DNA of 64,000 nucleotides from Anodontia alba. Lineage: Eukaryota > Mollusca > Bivalvia > Lucinida > Lucinidae. Position numbers and translations under genes: made by a program. Below the pieces are notes generated by a model. That model worked only from the letters and a program-made list of their open reading frames with translations. It had not been told where the DNA came from and did not search any database. This document shows positions 23,826-35,409 of this stretch, piece after piece. The first letter of the stretch is position 1; each line of letters begins with the position of its first letter. The stretch lies in NCBI GenBank assembly GCA_964016985.1, contig OZ024823.1, forward strand, positions 69,047,925 to 69,111,924, read 5' to 3'.

Positions 23826-26040
23826 ATGCCTAGAAGAAAATTCATCAACAAAGAAGTTCTTAACCTCAAACAACTATTAAAAACATCAAAAAATGCCATA
23901 GTAAACCTCTCCGATTACCAACTCAATAACGACGAGAAGACACTTTTAAGCCGTGGACTATCCTTCTGTCCAGAGCCGTTACATGTAAACAGACTAGACA
24001 TACACAGGAATACACTGCTATTCAACAGGCGACTCAGACTTAAACATTACTTCAACGACTCAGACAATAGAAATTATGATCCTTTTGGCGTCCCCACGGG
24101 GTGGAAAACCCCGATGGGAAAATCTCCGCACCTAGACACGTACATAAACATAACTACCAGGGAAATTTTAGAACATAAATCGCCACCAGGGAAATGCGCC
24201 AACCTGTCTCAAAACGAGCTACAGGCACTTAAGCAACTCCGCTCCAAACAGAACATTGTCATTAAACCAGCTGATAAAGGAGGTGCGATCGTTTTAATGA
24301 ACAAACAAGACTATCTCAATGAAGGCCTACATCAACTTAATCTGCAGTTCTACAAAGAAATCCAGAGAAATCCTACCAACAAAAATACCACAGACATCTG
24401 CAAATTCCTTAACGTCCTAAAAGAAAAGAAACTACTGCCACCACATCACATAAACTTCCTTATCCCCAAAAAATGTAGAACACCACTTTTCTATCTCCTA
24501 CCAAAAATACATAAAAAGAATTACCCAGGTCTTCCAATCGTATCCGCCTGTGACAGTCCAACCAAAAAAATATCAATGTTTGTAGACTCATACCTTAAAC
24601 CTCTAACATTGAAAGTGGATTCGTACATTAAAGATACTACAGATTTTCTACATAAACTGAATAGCATAGGACATCACTATTTGTAACGATAGATGTATCT
24701 CTTTACACTAACATACCACACAAAGACAGTATCCGCGCCACCAAATATGCTCTCAAGACAAGACACCTAAAAGAACCAAAAACCTGGGTACTGCTGAGAC
24801 TCCTCCACTTTATCCTTACAAGAACAGCTTTCAAATTCAATGACAAACTTTATGAACAAGTATCAGGAACAACCATGGGAACGAAATGTGCTCCCAAGTT
24901 ACGCCATTTTATTTATGGACAAACTAGAAAGGGATTTCTTAGCAACCAGAAACCTGATACCGCGTGTATGGTGGAGATACATTGATGACATATTTATGAT
25001 ATGGCAACATTCTTGTGAGGAGCTGTGCTCCTTCTTAGGTGCCTTAAACTCTTTCCACGAAACGATCAAATTCACAGCGGACATCAGTGAAACAACCGTC
25101 AACTTTTTAGATGTTATGGTATCCAAAGATAAGAATGGGCACATCATTACAGACATATACACGAAACCCACGGACTCACATCTCTACCTACACTACAGCT
25201 CCTTTCATCCTAAACATCAAAAACGGAGTCTACCATACAATCAGGCCCTGCGATTACGACGGATATGCAGCACGGACAGCTTATTTGAGAAGGCATCTCA
25301 AACCTTAATCAACAATTTCGCCATCAGAGGATATCCAATTAAACTCATCAAAAGTTCGGTGGCAAAAGCCAGAACAATGAACCGAGACGATCTGCTAAAA
25401 CCGCAAAACTCGGCCAGTGCAAAGAAACAGATCATACCTTTCATCATTACCCATAACCCTTTCAACCCACCGATCACCAAGATTCTATCCAGGTACAGAC
25501 GGATACTGGAAATATCCGAGGAACTCAAACCAACCACTGACAGCAAAACCCCAGTTGTACACAAAAAAGCCACAAATCTCAAACAGTTACTAACACACAC
25601 AGACATAAAATCCCCAATTAATTGAAAAAGGGAGTTCACCATGCGGAAAATTATGCGCCGCTTGCCCGTATATACAGAAAACAGATCATATCATCTCGTG
25701 GAAAACTAAAGAAAAAATTGACATAAAAGGCCGCTTCAATTGCAAAACAAAGAATGTAATATACGTCATTAGCTGTAAAAAATGCGGTCTGCAATATGTT
25801 GGACAATCCGGCAACACTTTCCAAGAACGTTTCCGTGGCCACCTCACGGACATAAGACAAGGCAATAACGTTAAACCAGTCTCCTGCCACTTCACATCCG
25901 TTAACCACACGACAAATGACGTTGATGCCACTATTGTTGCCCAGACAACGGACAACCTGAACTTATGTTTAAGAACAGAAGAAACTTGGATAAGCAAACT
26001 AAATACCAAGCACCTTTCAGGATTAAACCTCATACAGTAA
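23826..26040 (+). pseudogene. Poseidon-like PLE RT + GIY-YIG, frameshifted
   Basis: A second PLE, distinct from the palindromic pair. The frame from 23,826 covers the RT fingers (IVIKPADKGGAIVLMNKQDY, FYLLPKIHK). Around 24,680 the frame shifts into motif A (TIDVSLYTNIP) and TTMGTKCAP. It shifts back near 24,895 into RYIDDIFMIW (motif C) and FLDVMV. The stop at 25,623 is followed in a third frame by the Cys pair CGKLCAACP and a GIY-YIG domain (VIYVISCKKCGLQYVGQS) ending at 26,040. Domain order and catalytic YIDD and GIY-YIG residues are intact, but at least three frame breaks make it inactive. Codons and motifs differ clearly from the 14-19 kb copies. Confidence 0.88.
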
Positions 26041-26042
26041 AT

Positions 26043-26437
26043 ATGGACAAGCCGTTCACGTGTAGCACGTGCCATAAGAGATTTTCAACAGTCGGAAATC
26101 TGAGAAGACATAATGAAGCTTTTTACTCGACAAACAGGACAAAATTCCAGTGCTGGCACTGTCACAGCACCTACGCAAGACTAGAAACTGCTAAAAACAT
26201 GCCTACAACAAATACGGGGACATTGAAAGAAAAACCATTAAAGTAACAACGGATAACCCACGATGGAAGCCAGAAATCTTTGAGCCGGGACCATGGAACC
26301 CCTCACCAGAGGCCAGACCAAAAACCGGGACAGTATATATTATAAACATTCCATCAACATCGGACGAGAGCCATATCAATAAGACTAAGCAAAAGAAAAA
26401 TATAAGCCGGCTCAACCCTTACATTCCACTCACGGTA
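26043..26437 (+). pseudogene. zinc-finger-like frame behind second PLE
   Basis: ATG at 26,043, two bases after the GIY-YIG stop. It encodes FTCSTCHKRFSTVGNLRRH, a C2H2-style half finger, then CWHCHSTYARLETAK with a similar CxxC...H spacing. The open frame ends at 26,246. One base shift near 26,195 lets a coherent frame continue (PEIFEPGPWNPSP and beyond) to about 26,437, where a tandem array begins. Each finger lacks a clear second histidine. It could be an accessory ORF of the PLE, or the 5' ORF of a following tandem PLE copy. Function is unknown. Confidence 0.5.
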
Positions 26438-27305
26438 GGTGCTCGTACCAGGTACATACTCCCTATACATTTCTGTAGTATTAGGGCTCGAAAAAAGTCT
26501 AAGTTAAAAATGCAAAAAATGTAATAAAAAATAATTTCAGGATTCTGAAAAACAATATGCATATCTTCAGACCATCCTAAAAGCACCTGTAAAGTTTGAA
26601 AAGGATTAGCCTAAAACTGTAGGAGGAGTTGCGCATACAAGGTATATACTCCCTATACATTTCTGTAGTATTAGGGCTTGAAAAAAGTCTAAGTTAAAAA
26701 TGAAAAAAATGTGATAAAAAATAATTTCAGGATTCTGAAAAAACAAAATGCATATCTTCAGACCATCCTAAAAGCGCCTGTAAAGTTTGAAAAGGATTGG
26801 CCTAAAACTGTAGGAGGAGTTGCGGGCAAACAAATGGTGGTCCCAATACATTTCTGTAGTATTAGGGCTCGAAAAAAGTCTAAGTTAAAAATGCAAAAAA
26901 TGTAATAAAAAATAATTTCAGGATTCTGAAAAACAATATGCATATCTTCAGACCATCCTAAAAGCGCCTGAAAAGTTTCAAAAATTTAGCCTAAAACTGA
27001 AGGAGGAGTTGCGCGTACAAGGTATATACTCCCTATACATTTCTGTACTATTAGGGCTCGAAAAAAGTCTAAGTTAAAAATGAAAACAATGTGATAAAAA
27101 ATAATTTCAGGATTCTGAAAAAACAATATGCATATCTTCAGACCATCTTAAAAGCGCCTGTAAAGTTTGAAAAGGATTGGCCTGAAACTGTAGGAGGAGT
27201 TGCGGGCAAACGAATGGTGGGGGCGCTGACGGACGGACAGACACTCAAAATTTCAGAGGGTATAACATAATACCCCGACACTTTTTTGGTGGCGGGGCAT
27301 AAAAA
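26438..27305. repeat. ~187-bp tandem array inserted in second PLE
   Basis: Four close units are marked by 'catttctgtagtattagggc', 'aataatttcaggattctgaa' and 'ctgtaggaggagttgcg'. The array ends with 'ggacggacagacac' and 'taccccgacac...ggtggcggggcata', a different tail type from the gtgagcta family. It separates the PLE coding part from its 3' end. Confidence 0.8.
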
Positions 27306-27600
27306 CTAATCCTAAATGTAAAAAAATTTTTTTTTCAAACTTACCTTGCTTGCTAATTCAAACCCACCTTATTGGTTATTAACTTTCTACTTTCATTTCC
27401 TATATAGCACGTCACACACTGTCTTTATTTTTAGAACAATTAAGGTCACGTGACATAAATTATCCATTTTTTATTACTTCAGGAAACTTTGTTAAAATAT
27501 TTTTTGTCTTGAAAAAGGTCTTGGTAGACCGAAACTGGTCGACGATTAAACACACTACGACAATAAAGTCCGTTGTTGGTTGTTTATTCTGTATTTCCTT
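27306..27600 (+). other. second PLE 3' end with hammerhead-like motif
   Basis: Noncoding sequence that ends in the PLE signature. At 27,508-27,535 it reads cttgaaaaa, then stem ggtc / loop ttggta / stem gacc, then gaaac. This is the same arrangement as the palindromic PLE termini, although the coding regions are far diverged. Confidence 0.6.
27508..27535 (+). ncRNA. hammerhead-like motif, second PLE
   Basis: A perfect 4-bp stem (ggtc/gacc) lies between CTTGAAAAA and GAAAC. As with the other PLE end, the catalytic core departs from the canonical hammerhead, so activity is not established. Confidence 0.45.
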
Positions 27601-27652
27601 TTGATCTTTTGAGTTTTTTCATTTGTTACGAAACAGGAAATGGGTTTATAAA

Positions 27653-28470
27653 AACAAGAGGCCCACGGGCCACAACTCGCTCACCTGAGTGAAACCGCCA
27701 CTGCAGATATGCAGATGGCATGCAACATTTTTCCAATACTGTCAAATATTGACTTATGACAAGGCAATGGCTTAAGCCGTTTTTGAGATATCTTGCTTAC
27801 AAGGTTAAAATGCTGAAATTTTCAAAACACCATAAGTGAAAACAAGAGGGCCATGATGGCCCTATATCATTCACCTATCATAGCACTCAAGGAGAATATG
27901 ATTTAATCTGAGGTACATTTCTGCGAAATTATTTTGAAATCAGGCCATAGGCCTAGGAGGAGATGTTGTTTAAAGGTTTTTTTCTATTTTTAGCTCTGGT
28001 GGCCATTTTGTTCAGCAGAGCAGAACCATTTTAGCAACTTTGGTAAAGGGGTATTAGAGGAAAATTTCTGTGAAATTATTTTGAAATGGGGCGCTTGGCC
28101 TAGGAGATGTTCTTTAAAGATTTTCTTTCTTTTTTTTTTTTTTTTTTTTTTTTTGCTCTAGATGCCATTTTGTTTAAGCGGAACGGCACCATTTTAGCAA
28201 TTTTGGTACAGGGTCACTCAAGAAACATTCCTGTAAAATTATTTCAAAATCCTTTTAAGTAAATTGTTGACAGACGCATGACAGTCTATGCCCTTTTTCT
28301 ATTTTTAGCTCTGGTGGCCATTTCAAAGACACATTTTGGATTGCATAACACCCTAATGACCCTAAGGAGATTAAGATAAAAAATTCTTTGTGACTTTGGC
28401 CACCCTTACAGGTAGGGGCCTGATAAGGGGAAATTAGATTTTATATCAGCAAAGATTATGATGAAGACAT
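27653..28470. repeat. two truncated tandem-repeat element heads
   Basis: One head ('aacaagaggcccacgggcc') starts at 27,653 and stops within about 190 bp. A second ('aacaagagggccatgatggc') starts at 27,841 and runs through units of roughly 150 bp ('tggtggccattttgttcagc', 'aaattattttgaaatc') without a terminal hairpin. A T-run lies at 28,124-28,154. Confidence 0.7.
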
Positions 28471-28476
28471 AGAAAC

Positions 28477-30737
28477 ATACAAGAGGCCCACGGGTCGCTC
28501 ACCTGAGTGACATAGCTACTGCAGATATGCAGATGTTATGCAATATTTTTCCAATCCTGTCATCGCAACTAATGAAAAGATCATAATTTAAGCAGTTCTT
28601 AATTTTGAAGAAGAATATATATGGCATGCCAGTCAATGGAGCGTGATCATTTGAACAAACTCTAAATGGCGGCCAGCTTGGATTTACGATCGGCACGATT
28701 TTAGCTATTTTTGATCTACGAGTCACCCCAATGCTTCCTACCAAGTTTCGAGTCAACTGGCCTTTCGGTTCAGAAGAAGAAGCAAAAAATAGATTTTCAA
28801 GATGGCTGCCATGGAGGCCATCTTGGATATCCGATTGGCATGATTTTAGCTATTTTTCATCTACAAGTCACCCCAATGTCTCCTAACAAGTTTGGAGTCA
28901 ATTGGCCTTTCGGTGCAGGAGAAGAAGCTAAATAAAGATTTTCAAGATCACAGCCATGGTGGCCATCTGGGATTTCGGATCAGAACGATTTTAGCTACTT
29001 TTGATCTACAAGTCTACCAAATGCTTCCTACTAAGTTTCGAGTCAATTGACTTTTGGGTTTAGGAGAAGAAGCAAAAAATAGATTTTCAAGATAGCTGCC
29101 ATAGTGGCCATCTTGGATTTACGATCAGCATGATTTTAGCTATTTTTGATCTACAAGTCACCCAAATGCTTCCTACCAAGTTTCGAGTCAACTGGCCTTT
29201 CAGTTCAGGAGAAGAAGCGAAAAATAGATTTTCAAGATGGCTGCCATGGCGCCCATCCTGGATTTCCGATCGGCACGATTTTAGCTATTTTTGATCTACA
29301 AGTCACCCTGATGCTTCCTAGCAAGTTTGGAGTCAACTGGCCTTTCGGTTCAGGAGAAGAAGTGAAAAATAGATTTTCAAGATGGCTGCCATGGCAGCCA
29401 TCTTGGATTTCCGATAGGCACAATTTTAGCTATTTTTGATCTATAAGTCACCCCAATGCTTCCTACCAAGTTTGGAGTCAATTGGCTTTTGGGTTTAGGA
29501 GTAGAAGCGAAAAATAGATTTTCAAGATGGATGCCATGGCAGCCATCTTGTATTTCTGATCGGCACGATTTCAGCTATTTTGTATCTACAAGTCACCCTG
29601 ATGCTTCCTAGCAAGTTTGGAGTCAGTTGGCCTTTCGGTTCAGGAGAAGAAGCGAAAAATAGATTTTCAAGATAGCGGCCATGGCGGCCATCTTGGATTT
29701 CCGATCCGCACGATTTAAGCTACTTTTGATCTACAAGTCTCTCTGATGCTTCCTAGCAAGTTTGGAGTCAATTGGCCTTTTGGTTCAGGAGAAGAAGCGA
29801 AAAATAGATTTTCAAGATGGCGGCCATCTTGGATTTCCTATCGGCACGATTTAGGCTATTTTTGATCTACAAGTCACCCTGATGCTTCCTAGCAAGTTTG
29901 GAGTCAATTGGCCTTTGGGTTCAGGAGAAGAAGCGAAAAATAGATTTTCAAGATGGCTGCCATGGTGGCCATCTTGGATTTCCAATCTGCACGATTTTAG
30001 CTATTTTTGATCTACAAGTCACCCTGATGCTTCCTAGCAAGTTTGGAGTCAATTGGCCTTTCGGTTCAGGAGAAGAAGTGAAAAATAGATTTTCAAGATG
30101 GCGGCCATGGCGGCCATCTTGGATTTCCAATCGGCATGATTTTAGCTACTTTTGATCTACAAGTCACCCTGATGCTTCCTAGCAAGTTTGGAGTCAATTG
30201 GCCTTTCGGTTCAGGAGAAGATGCGAAAAATAGATTTTCAAGATGGCGGCCATGGCGGCCATCTTGGATTTCCGATCGGCATGATTTTAGCTACTTTTGA
30301 TCTACAAGTCACCCTGATGCTTCCTAGCAAGTTTGGAGTCAATTGGCCTTTCGGTTCAGGAGAAGATGCGAAAAATAGATTTTCAAGATGGCGGCCATGG
30401 CGGCCATCTTGGATTTCCGATCGGCACGATTTTAGCTATTTTTGATCTACAAGTCACCCAAATGCTTCCTAGCAAGTTTGGAGTCAATTGGCCTTTCGGT
30501 TCAGGAGAAGAAGCGAAAAATAGATTTTCAAGATGGCGGCCATGGTGGCCATCTTGGATTTCCGATTGAAACGATTTTAGCTATTTTTGATCTACAAGTC
30601 ACTCTGATGCTTCCTACCAAGTATCAAGTCAATTGGCCCAGGGGTGTAGGAGGAGTAGGCTTTTAAAGCAATTGTTGACGCCGCACGACGCATGACGGAC
30701 ATTGACTGACCACAATAGCTCACCATGCGCTAATAAG
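28477..30737. mobile_element. 145-bp-unit array element, first copy
   Basis: The head 'acaagaggcccacgggtcg' is followed by about 13 units of 145 bp (28,680-30,600). Each unit contains 'gattttagctatttttgatc', 'gatgcttcctagcaagtttg', 'gcctttcggttcaggagaag' and a dyad around 'gatggcggccatggcggcc'. The tail is 'acgccgcacgacgcatgacg'. The usual terminal hairpin is collapsed to 'agctcaccatgcgctaata'. Because 145 is not a multiple of 3, each unit shifts frame and generates overlapping ~97-codon spurious frames. Confidence 0.88.
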
Positions 30738-30743
30738 TTGGGT

Positions 30744-30905
30744 TATTTGGTGATAATTTGATTTTTTTTTTTCTGTTTATTCAATAAAATATACCTGGTT
30801 TTTATTCATTAGAAGTGCCTCTCCCAGGCAGTTCTAATGAAACCCACAATATATTTTATGGAGAAATACAGATATTTATGCCTATACACTAATTTATCAC
30901 CAAAT
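30744..30905. mobile_element. MITE-like foldback element
   Basis: The ends 'atttggtgataattt' and 'aatttatcaccaaat' are inverted. The interior folds again around 'cattagaagtgcc' / 'ggcagttctaatg'. At about 160 bp with no coding capacity it looks like a foldback miniature element. I did not find a clear target duplication. Confidence 0.5.
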
Positions 30906-31430
30906 GTCCCCTTTATTTGTTTCTTTGGATCAAATACAGAAAATTAGGAAGATACATAGTATTTTATTTAGTTATTTATGTACTTATTGAAAAAGAGAAG
31001 CTTTTTGGCATAAAATACACATTCTAAATTGTCTAAGAACTTTTTGACATATTCCATAATGTATTGTTTTACTGAAATGGAAATGGAATATTTGTGCAGT
31101 GTTCTTATTTACTTTAGAAAATAAATAAATAAATAAATAAATAAATATAATAATATTTCAGTTCATTTGTACTTTTTTCACAATGCAAGAAAAAACAACA
31201 CTTTTGTATTTAGGAAAAAAAAATATCAAAAATAAATAAATAAAAAAATGAAGTGATACAATACAAATCAACAAATAAAATCAACAAGTTAAATGCAAAA
31301 TTTGCAAATGAATTTATTTGGTTCTAAAGTAACATATTGAATACTTCTCAATTTTATGAATTAACCCTTATAGGGCCTCACCTAAGGAGACTTAACAGCC
31401 TTATAAAGACTCCATAATCATTTAGATAAG
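30906..31430. other. AT-rich unique stretch
   Basis: No gene is seen. It contains an (ATAA)n tract at 31,118-31,150 and A-runs. Confidence 0.5.
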
Positions 31431-33806
31431 ACAAGAGGCCCACGGGCCACGGGTCGCTCACCTGAGTGCAGATATGCAGATGTTATGTAACATTTTTCCA
31501 ATCCTGTCATCGCAACTAATGAAAAGATCATCCTTTAAGCAGTTCTTAATTTTGAAGAAGAATATTATATATGGCATGACAGTCAATGGAGCGTGATCAT
31601 TTGAACAAACTCTCAATCACATTTCAACAGTAGGATCAATGTGAAATTTGGTTGCAATTGCCTAAGTGGTTTCTGAAGAATCATGATTTTATATATGTAA
31701 ACAGCAGAGTGGCAAGGAAACATAAAAACATAAACAAGACGGTAGCCATCTTGGATTTCCAATCAGAATGATTTTAGCTACTGTTGATCTACAAGTCACC
31801 TCGATACTTCCAATGAACTTTAAGTCAATTGCCCTTTCGGTTCAGGGGAAAAAGTTCAAAACAGATTTTCAAGATGGCCACCACAGCCGCAATTTGAGAT
31901 TTCCTATCGCAACCATTTGAGCTATTTTTTATCTACAAGTCACCCTGGTGCTTCCTACCAAGTTTTGAGTCAATTGGCCTTTCAGTTCAGAAGAAGTAAA
32001 GAAAAATAGATTTTCAAGATGGCCGCCATCTTGGATTTCCAATCAGAATGATTTTAGCTATTTTTATATCAACAAGTCATCCCGATGCTTCCTACCAATT
32101 TTCAAATCAACTGGCCCTTTGGTTCAGGAAAATAAGTGAAAAAAAAAGAGTTTCAAGATGGCCGCCATGACAGCTATCTTGGATTTCCGATCCAAACAAT
32201 TTAAGCTATTTTAGATCTACAAGTCACCCGAATGCTTCCTACCAAGTTTTGAGTCAAATGGCCTTTCAGTTCAGGAGAAGAAGCGAAAAATAGATTTTAA
32301 AGATGGCTGTCATAGCGGCCATCTTGGATTTCTGATAGGGATAATTTTATCTATTTTTGATCTATAGGTCACCCTGATGCTTCCTACCTAGTTTAAAGCC
32401 AATAAGCCTTTCGGTTCAGGAGAAGAAGTGAAAAATAGATTTTAAAAATGGCCACCATGGCAGCCATCTTGGATTTCCGATCAGCATGGTTTTAGCTATT
32501 TTTGATCTACAAGTCACCCTGATTCTTCCTACCAAGTTTGGAGTCAGTTGGCCTTTCGGCTCAGGAGAAGAAGCGAAAAATAGATTTTCAAGATGGCGGC
32601 CATGGCCGCCATCTTGGATTTCCGATTGGAATGATTTTAGCGACTTCTGATCGATAAGTCACCCGGATGCTTCCTACCATGTTTCGAGTCAATTGGCATT
32701 TGGGGTTAGGAGAAGAAGCAAAAAATAGATTTTCAAGATGGCCGGTCTTGGATTTTCGATCAGCACGATTTTAGCTATTTTTGATCTACAAGTCACCCCG
32801 ATGCTTCCTACCATGTTTGGAGTCAAATGGCTTTTGGGTTTAGGAGAAGAAGCGAAAAATAGCTTTTCAAGATGGCTGCCATTGCGGCCATCTTGGATTT
32901 CCGATTGGCATGATTTTAGCTATTTTTGATCTACAAGTCACCCCGATGCTTCCTAGCAAGTTTGGAGTCAATTGGCCTTTCAGTTCAGGAGAAGAAGCGA
33001 AAAATAGATTTTCAAGATGGCGGCCATGGCGGCCATGTTGGATTTCCGATCGGCACGATTTTAGCTATTTTTGATCTACAAGTCATCCCGATGCTTCCTA
33101 GCAAGTTTGGAGTCAATTGGCCTTTCGGTTCAGGAGAAGAAGCGAAAAACAGATTTTCAAGATGGCTGCCATGGTGGCCATCTTGGATTTCCGATCAGCA
33201 TGATTTTAGCTATTTTTGATCTACAAGTCACCCCGATGCTTCCTAGCAAGTTTGGAGTCAATTGGCCTTTCGGTTCAGGAGAAGAAGCGAAAAATAGATT
33301 TTCAAGATGGCCGCCATGGCGACCATCTTGGATTTCCGATCGGCACGATTTTAGCTACTTTTGATCTACAAGTCACCCTGATGCTTCCTAGCAAGTTTGG
33401 AGTCAACTGGCCTTTCGGTTCAGGAGAAGAAGTGAAAAATAGATTTTCAAGATGGCCTCCATGGCGGCCATCTTGGATTTTCGATCGGCACAAATTTAGC
33501 TATTTTTGATCTACAAGTCACCCCAATGCTTTCTAGCAAGTTTGGAGTTAATTGGCCTTTCGGTTCAGGAGAAGAAGCGAAAAATAGATTTTCAAGATGG
33601 CGGCCATCTTGTATTTCCGATGGGCACGATTTTAGCTATTTTTGATCTGCAAGTCACCCCGATGCTTCCTACCAAGTATCGAGTCAATTGGCCCAGGAGT
33701 GTAGGAGGAGTAGGCTTTTAAAGCAATTGTTGACGCCGGACGACGCATGACGGACATTGACTGACCACAATAGCTCACCATGAGCACTTCGTGCTCAGGT
33801 GAGCTA
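31431..33806. mobile_element. 145-bp-unit array element, second copy, complete ends
   Basis: The head 'acaagaggcccacgggccac' is at 31,431. About 13 units of 145 bp follow (31,750-33,680). The tail 'acgccggacgacgcatgacg' precedes the complete hairpin 'gctcaccatgagcacttcgtgctcaggtgagcta'. The last units resemble those of the first copy most closely, suggesting array homogenisation. Units at 32,589-32,616 form a perfect 28-bp palindrome. Confidence 0.9.
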
Positions 33807-34386
33807 ATGTGCACTCTGTTATCAGGACTTAGCCTGGGTCCAAGCATCAATATTATATTAGATCCATCAGATAATGTTAGCTGCATAATTAATTGTAATC
33901 CATAACTGGAACCCAGGCTATTAAGACTGTATATTGGGGGTGATCATGAAGGGGGGTCTAGCCAAAGAAGGAAAAAAATGTGTCTTTAAGCCAACAGGAA
34001 CCATTTTAGCAATTTAGGTCAAGGGACATAAGAAGAACATTTCTGTGAAATTATTTTGAAATCCGGTCATAGGCTTAAGAGGAGATGTTGGTTAAAGGTT
34101 TTTCTATTTTTAGCTATGGCGGCCATTTTGTTCAGCAGAGCAGAACCATTTTAGCAATTTTGGTAAAAGGGCATTAGAGGAACATTTCTGTGAAATTATT
34201 TTGAAATCAGGCCATTAGCCGGAGAGGAGATATCCTTTAAAAGTTTTTTTTTCTATTTTTAGCTCTGGTGGCCATTTTGTTCAGCTGAGCGGAACCATTT
34301 TAGCAATTTTGGTAGAGGGTCACTCCAGGAACAGTCCTGTAAAATTATTTCAAAATCCATTAACCCGTTTAGGAGGAGATGTCCAT
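33807..34386. repeat. truncated tandem units (ggccattttgttcagc family)
   Basis: After about 150 bp of unique sequence, three units carrying 'accattttagcaattt' and 'ggccattttgttcagc' match the family at 27,841-28,330. No head or tail is seen. Confidence 0.65.
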
Positions 34387-34980
34387 AATGTACCTGCAAA
34401 CAGGTAGGTGGAATGTGATTGGTCAATAGTCATGTTATCTCTCTACCTCAGGTACATTTTAGGTACATTTTATAGTGTGCTTAAAATGTACCTGAAACTG
34501 TGTACCTAAAATGTACTTCTGGGTACATATTAGGCACTTTGGGCACATATTAGGTACCTTTGGCACATATTAGGCACATGGAGTACATTTAAGGTACTGT
34601 AGGTACATACAGGGTACACCACATACATTGTAGGTACCCAGGCATATTTTAGGTATTTCAGGTACATTTTGGGTAGTGCAGGCATATTCAAGGTACACCA
34701 GGTACATTTTAGGTACTGCAGGTACATACAGGGTACATACAGGGTACACCAGGTACATTCTGGGTACCCAGGTATATTTTAGATATTTCAGGTATATTTT
34801 AGGTACTATAAGTATATTCAGAGTATATTTTAGGTACTGTGGGTACATACAGGGTACACCAGGTACAGTCTAGATACCCAGGCACATTTTAGGTATTCAG
34901 GTATACTGTAGGCACTGCAGGTACACCGGGTACTTTCTAGGCACACAGAGTACTTTTTAGGTACATGTACAGATATAAAA
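34387..34980. repeat. GGTAC-rich minisatellite
   Basis: A block beginning 'aatgtacctgcaaacaggta' is followed by dozens of degenerate 18-22-bp copies of 'aggtacattttaggtac' and 'gggtacaccaggtac'. The first ~215 bp recurs at 41,530-41,744 on the other side of the GC-rich element. Tyr/Pro-rich frames inside are artefacts of the repeat. Confidence 0.85.
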
Positions 34981-35019
34981 AGCTTAAAGTACAAAGAAGG
35001 TATATTCTATAGATGTACA

Positions 35020-35367
35020 AGCAGCAGGGGGGGTGAATGCACCAATTAATGGCGCCAGGGGGTATACCCATACCGGGAAGCGGGTCGAAAGCGCCCCCCT
35101 ACTGCTCTGCACTAGGTGCGTCGGGCTTCCGCGTAGACTGCATGTACGACTTCCGTGGCTGCTTCCTGCGGCCCTGGTGATGGCCCCCTCCATCCTCGCC
35201 GGCCTGGGGCGCAGGGAGGATGAATGCACCAATTAATATAGCCAGTTGGTATACCCACGCCAGAAAGCGGGTCGAATGCGCCCCCCTGCTGCTCTGCGTC
35301 GGGCTTACGCTTACGACTTCCTTGGGCGTGCCTGCGGCCCCCACCCTCGCCGGCCTTGGGCGCATCT
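35020..35367 (+). repeat. left terminal inverted repeat
   Basis: About 348 bp pairing with 40,986-41,334. It is made of two related sub-units (about 35,036-35,220 and 35,220-35,367), each starting 'gaatgcaccaattaat' and containing 'gggtatacccay', 'agcgggtcgaa', 'ctgctctgc' and 'tcgccggcct'. Confidence 0.9.
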
Positions 35368-35409
35368 ATTTAAAGAAGTGGCAACTGCCGGTATATCGTT
35401 ACAAGCAAC

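Noticed and set aside
28680..33680. CRISPR-like array
   Set aside because: Units are contiguous 145-bp satellites without short constant repeats and unique spacers, in an animal genome.
29146..33721. Many overlapping ~97-codon frames containing 'FGVNWPFGSGEE'
   Set aside because: Produced by the 145-bp unit, whose length shifts frame each repeat. The same peptide in successive frames is a repeat artefact.
34530..34873. Tyr/Pro/Val-rich frames
   Set aside because: Low-complexity translation of the GGTAC minisatellite.
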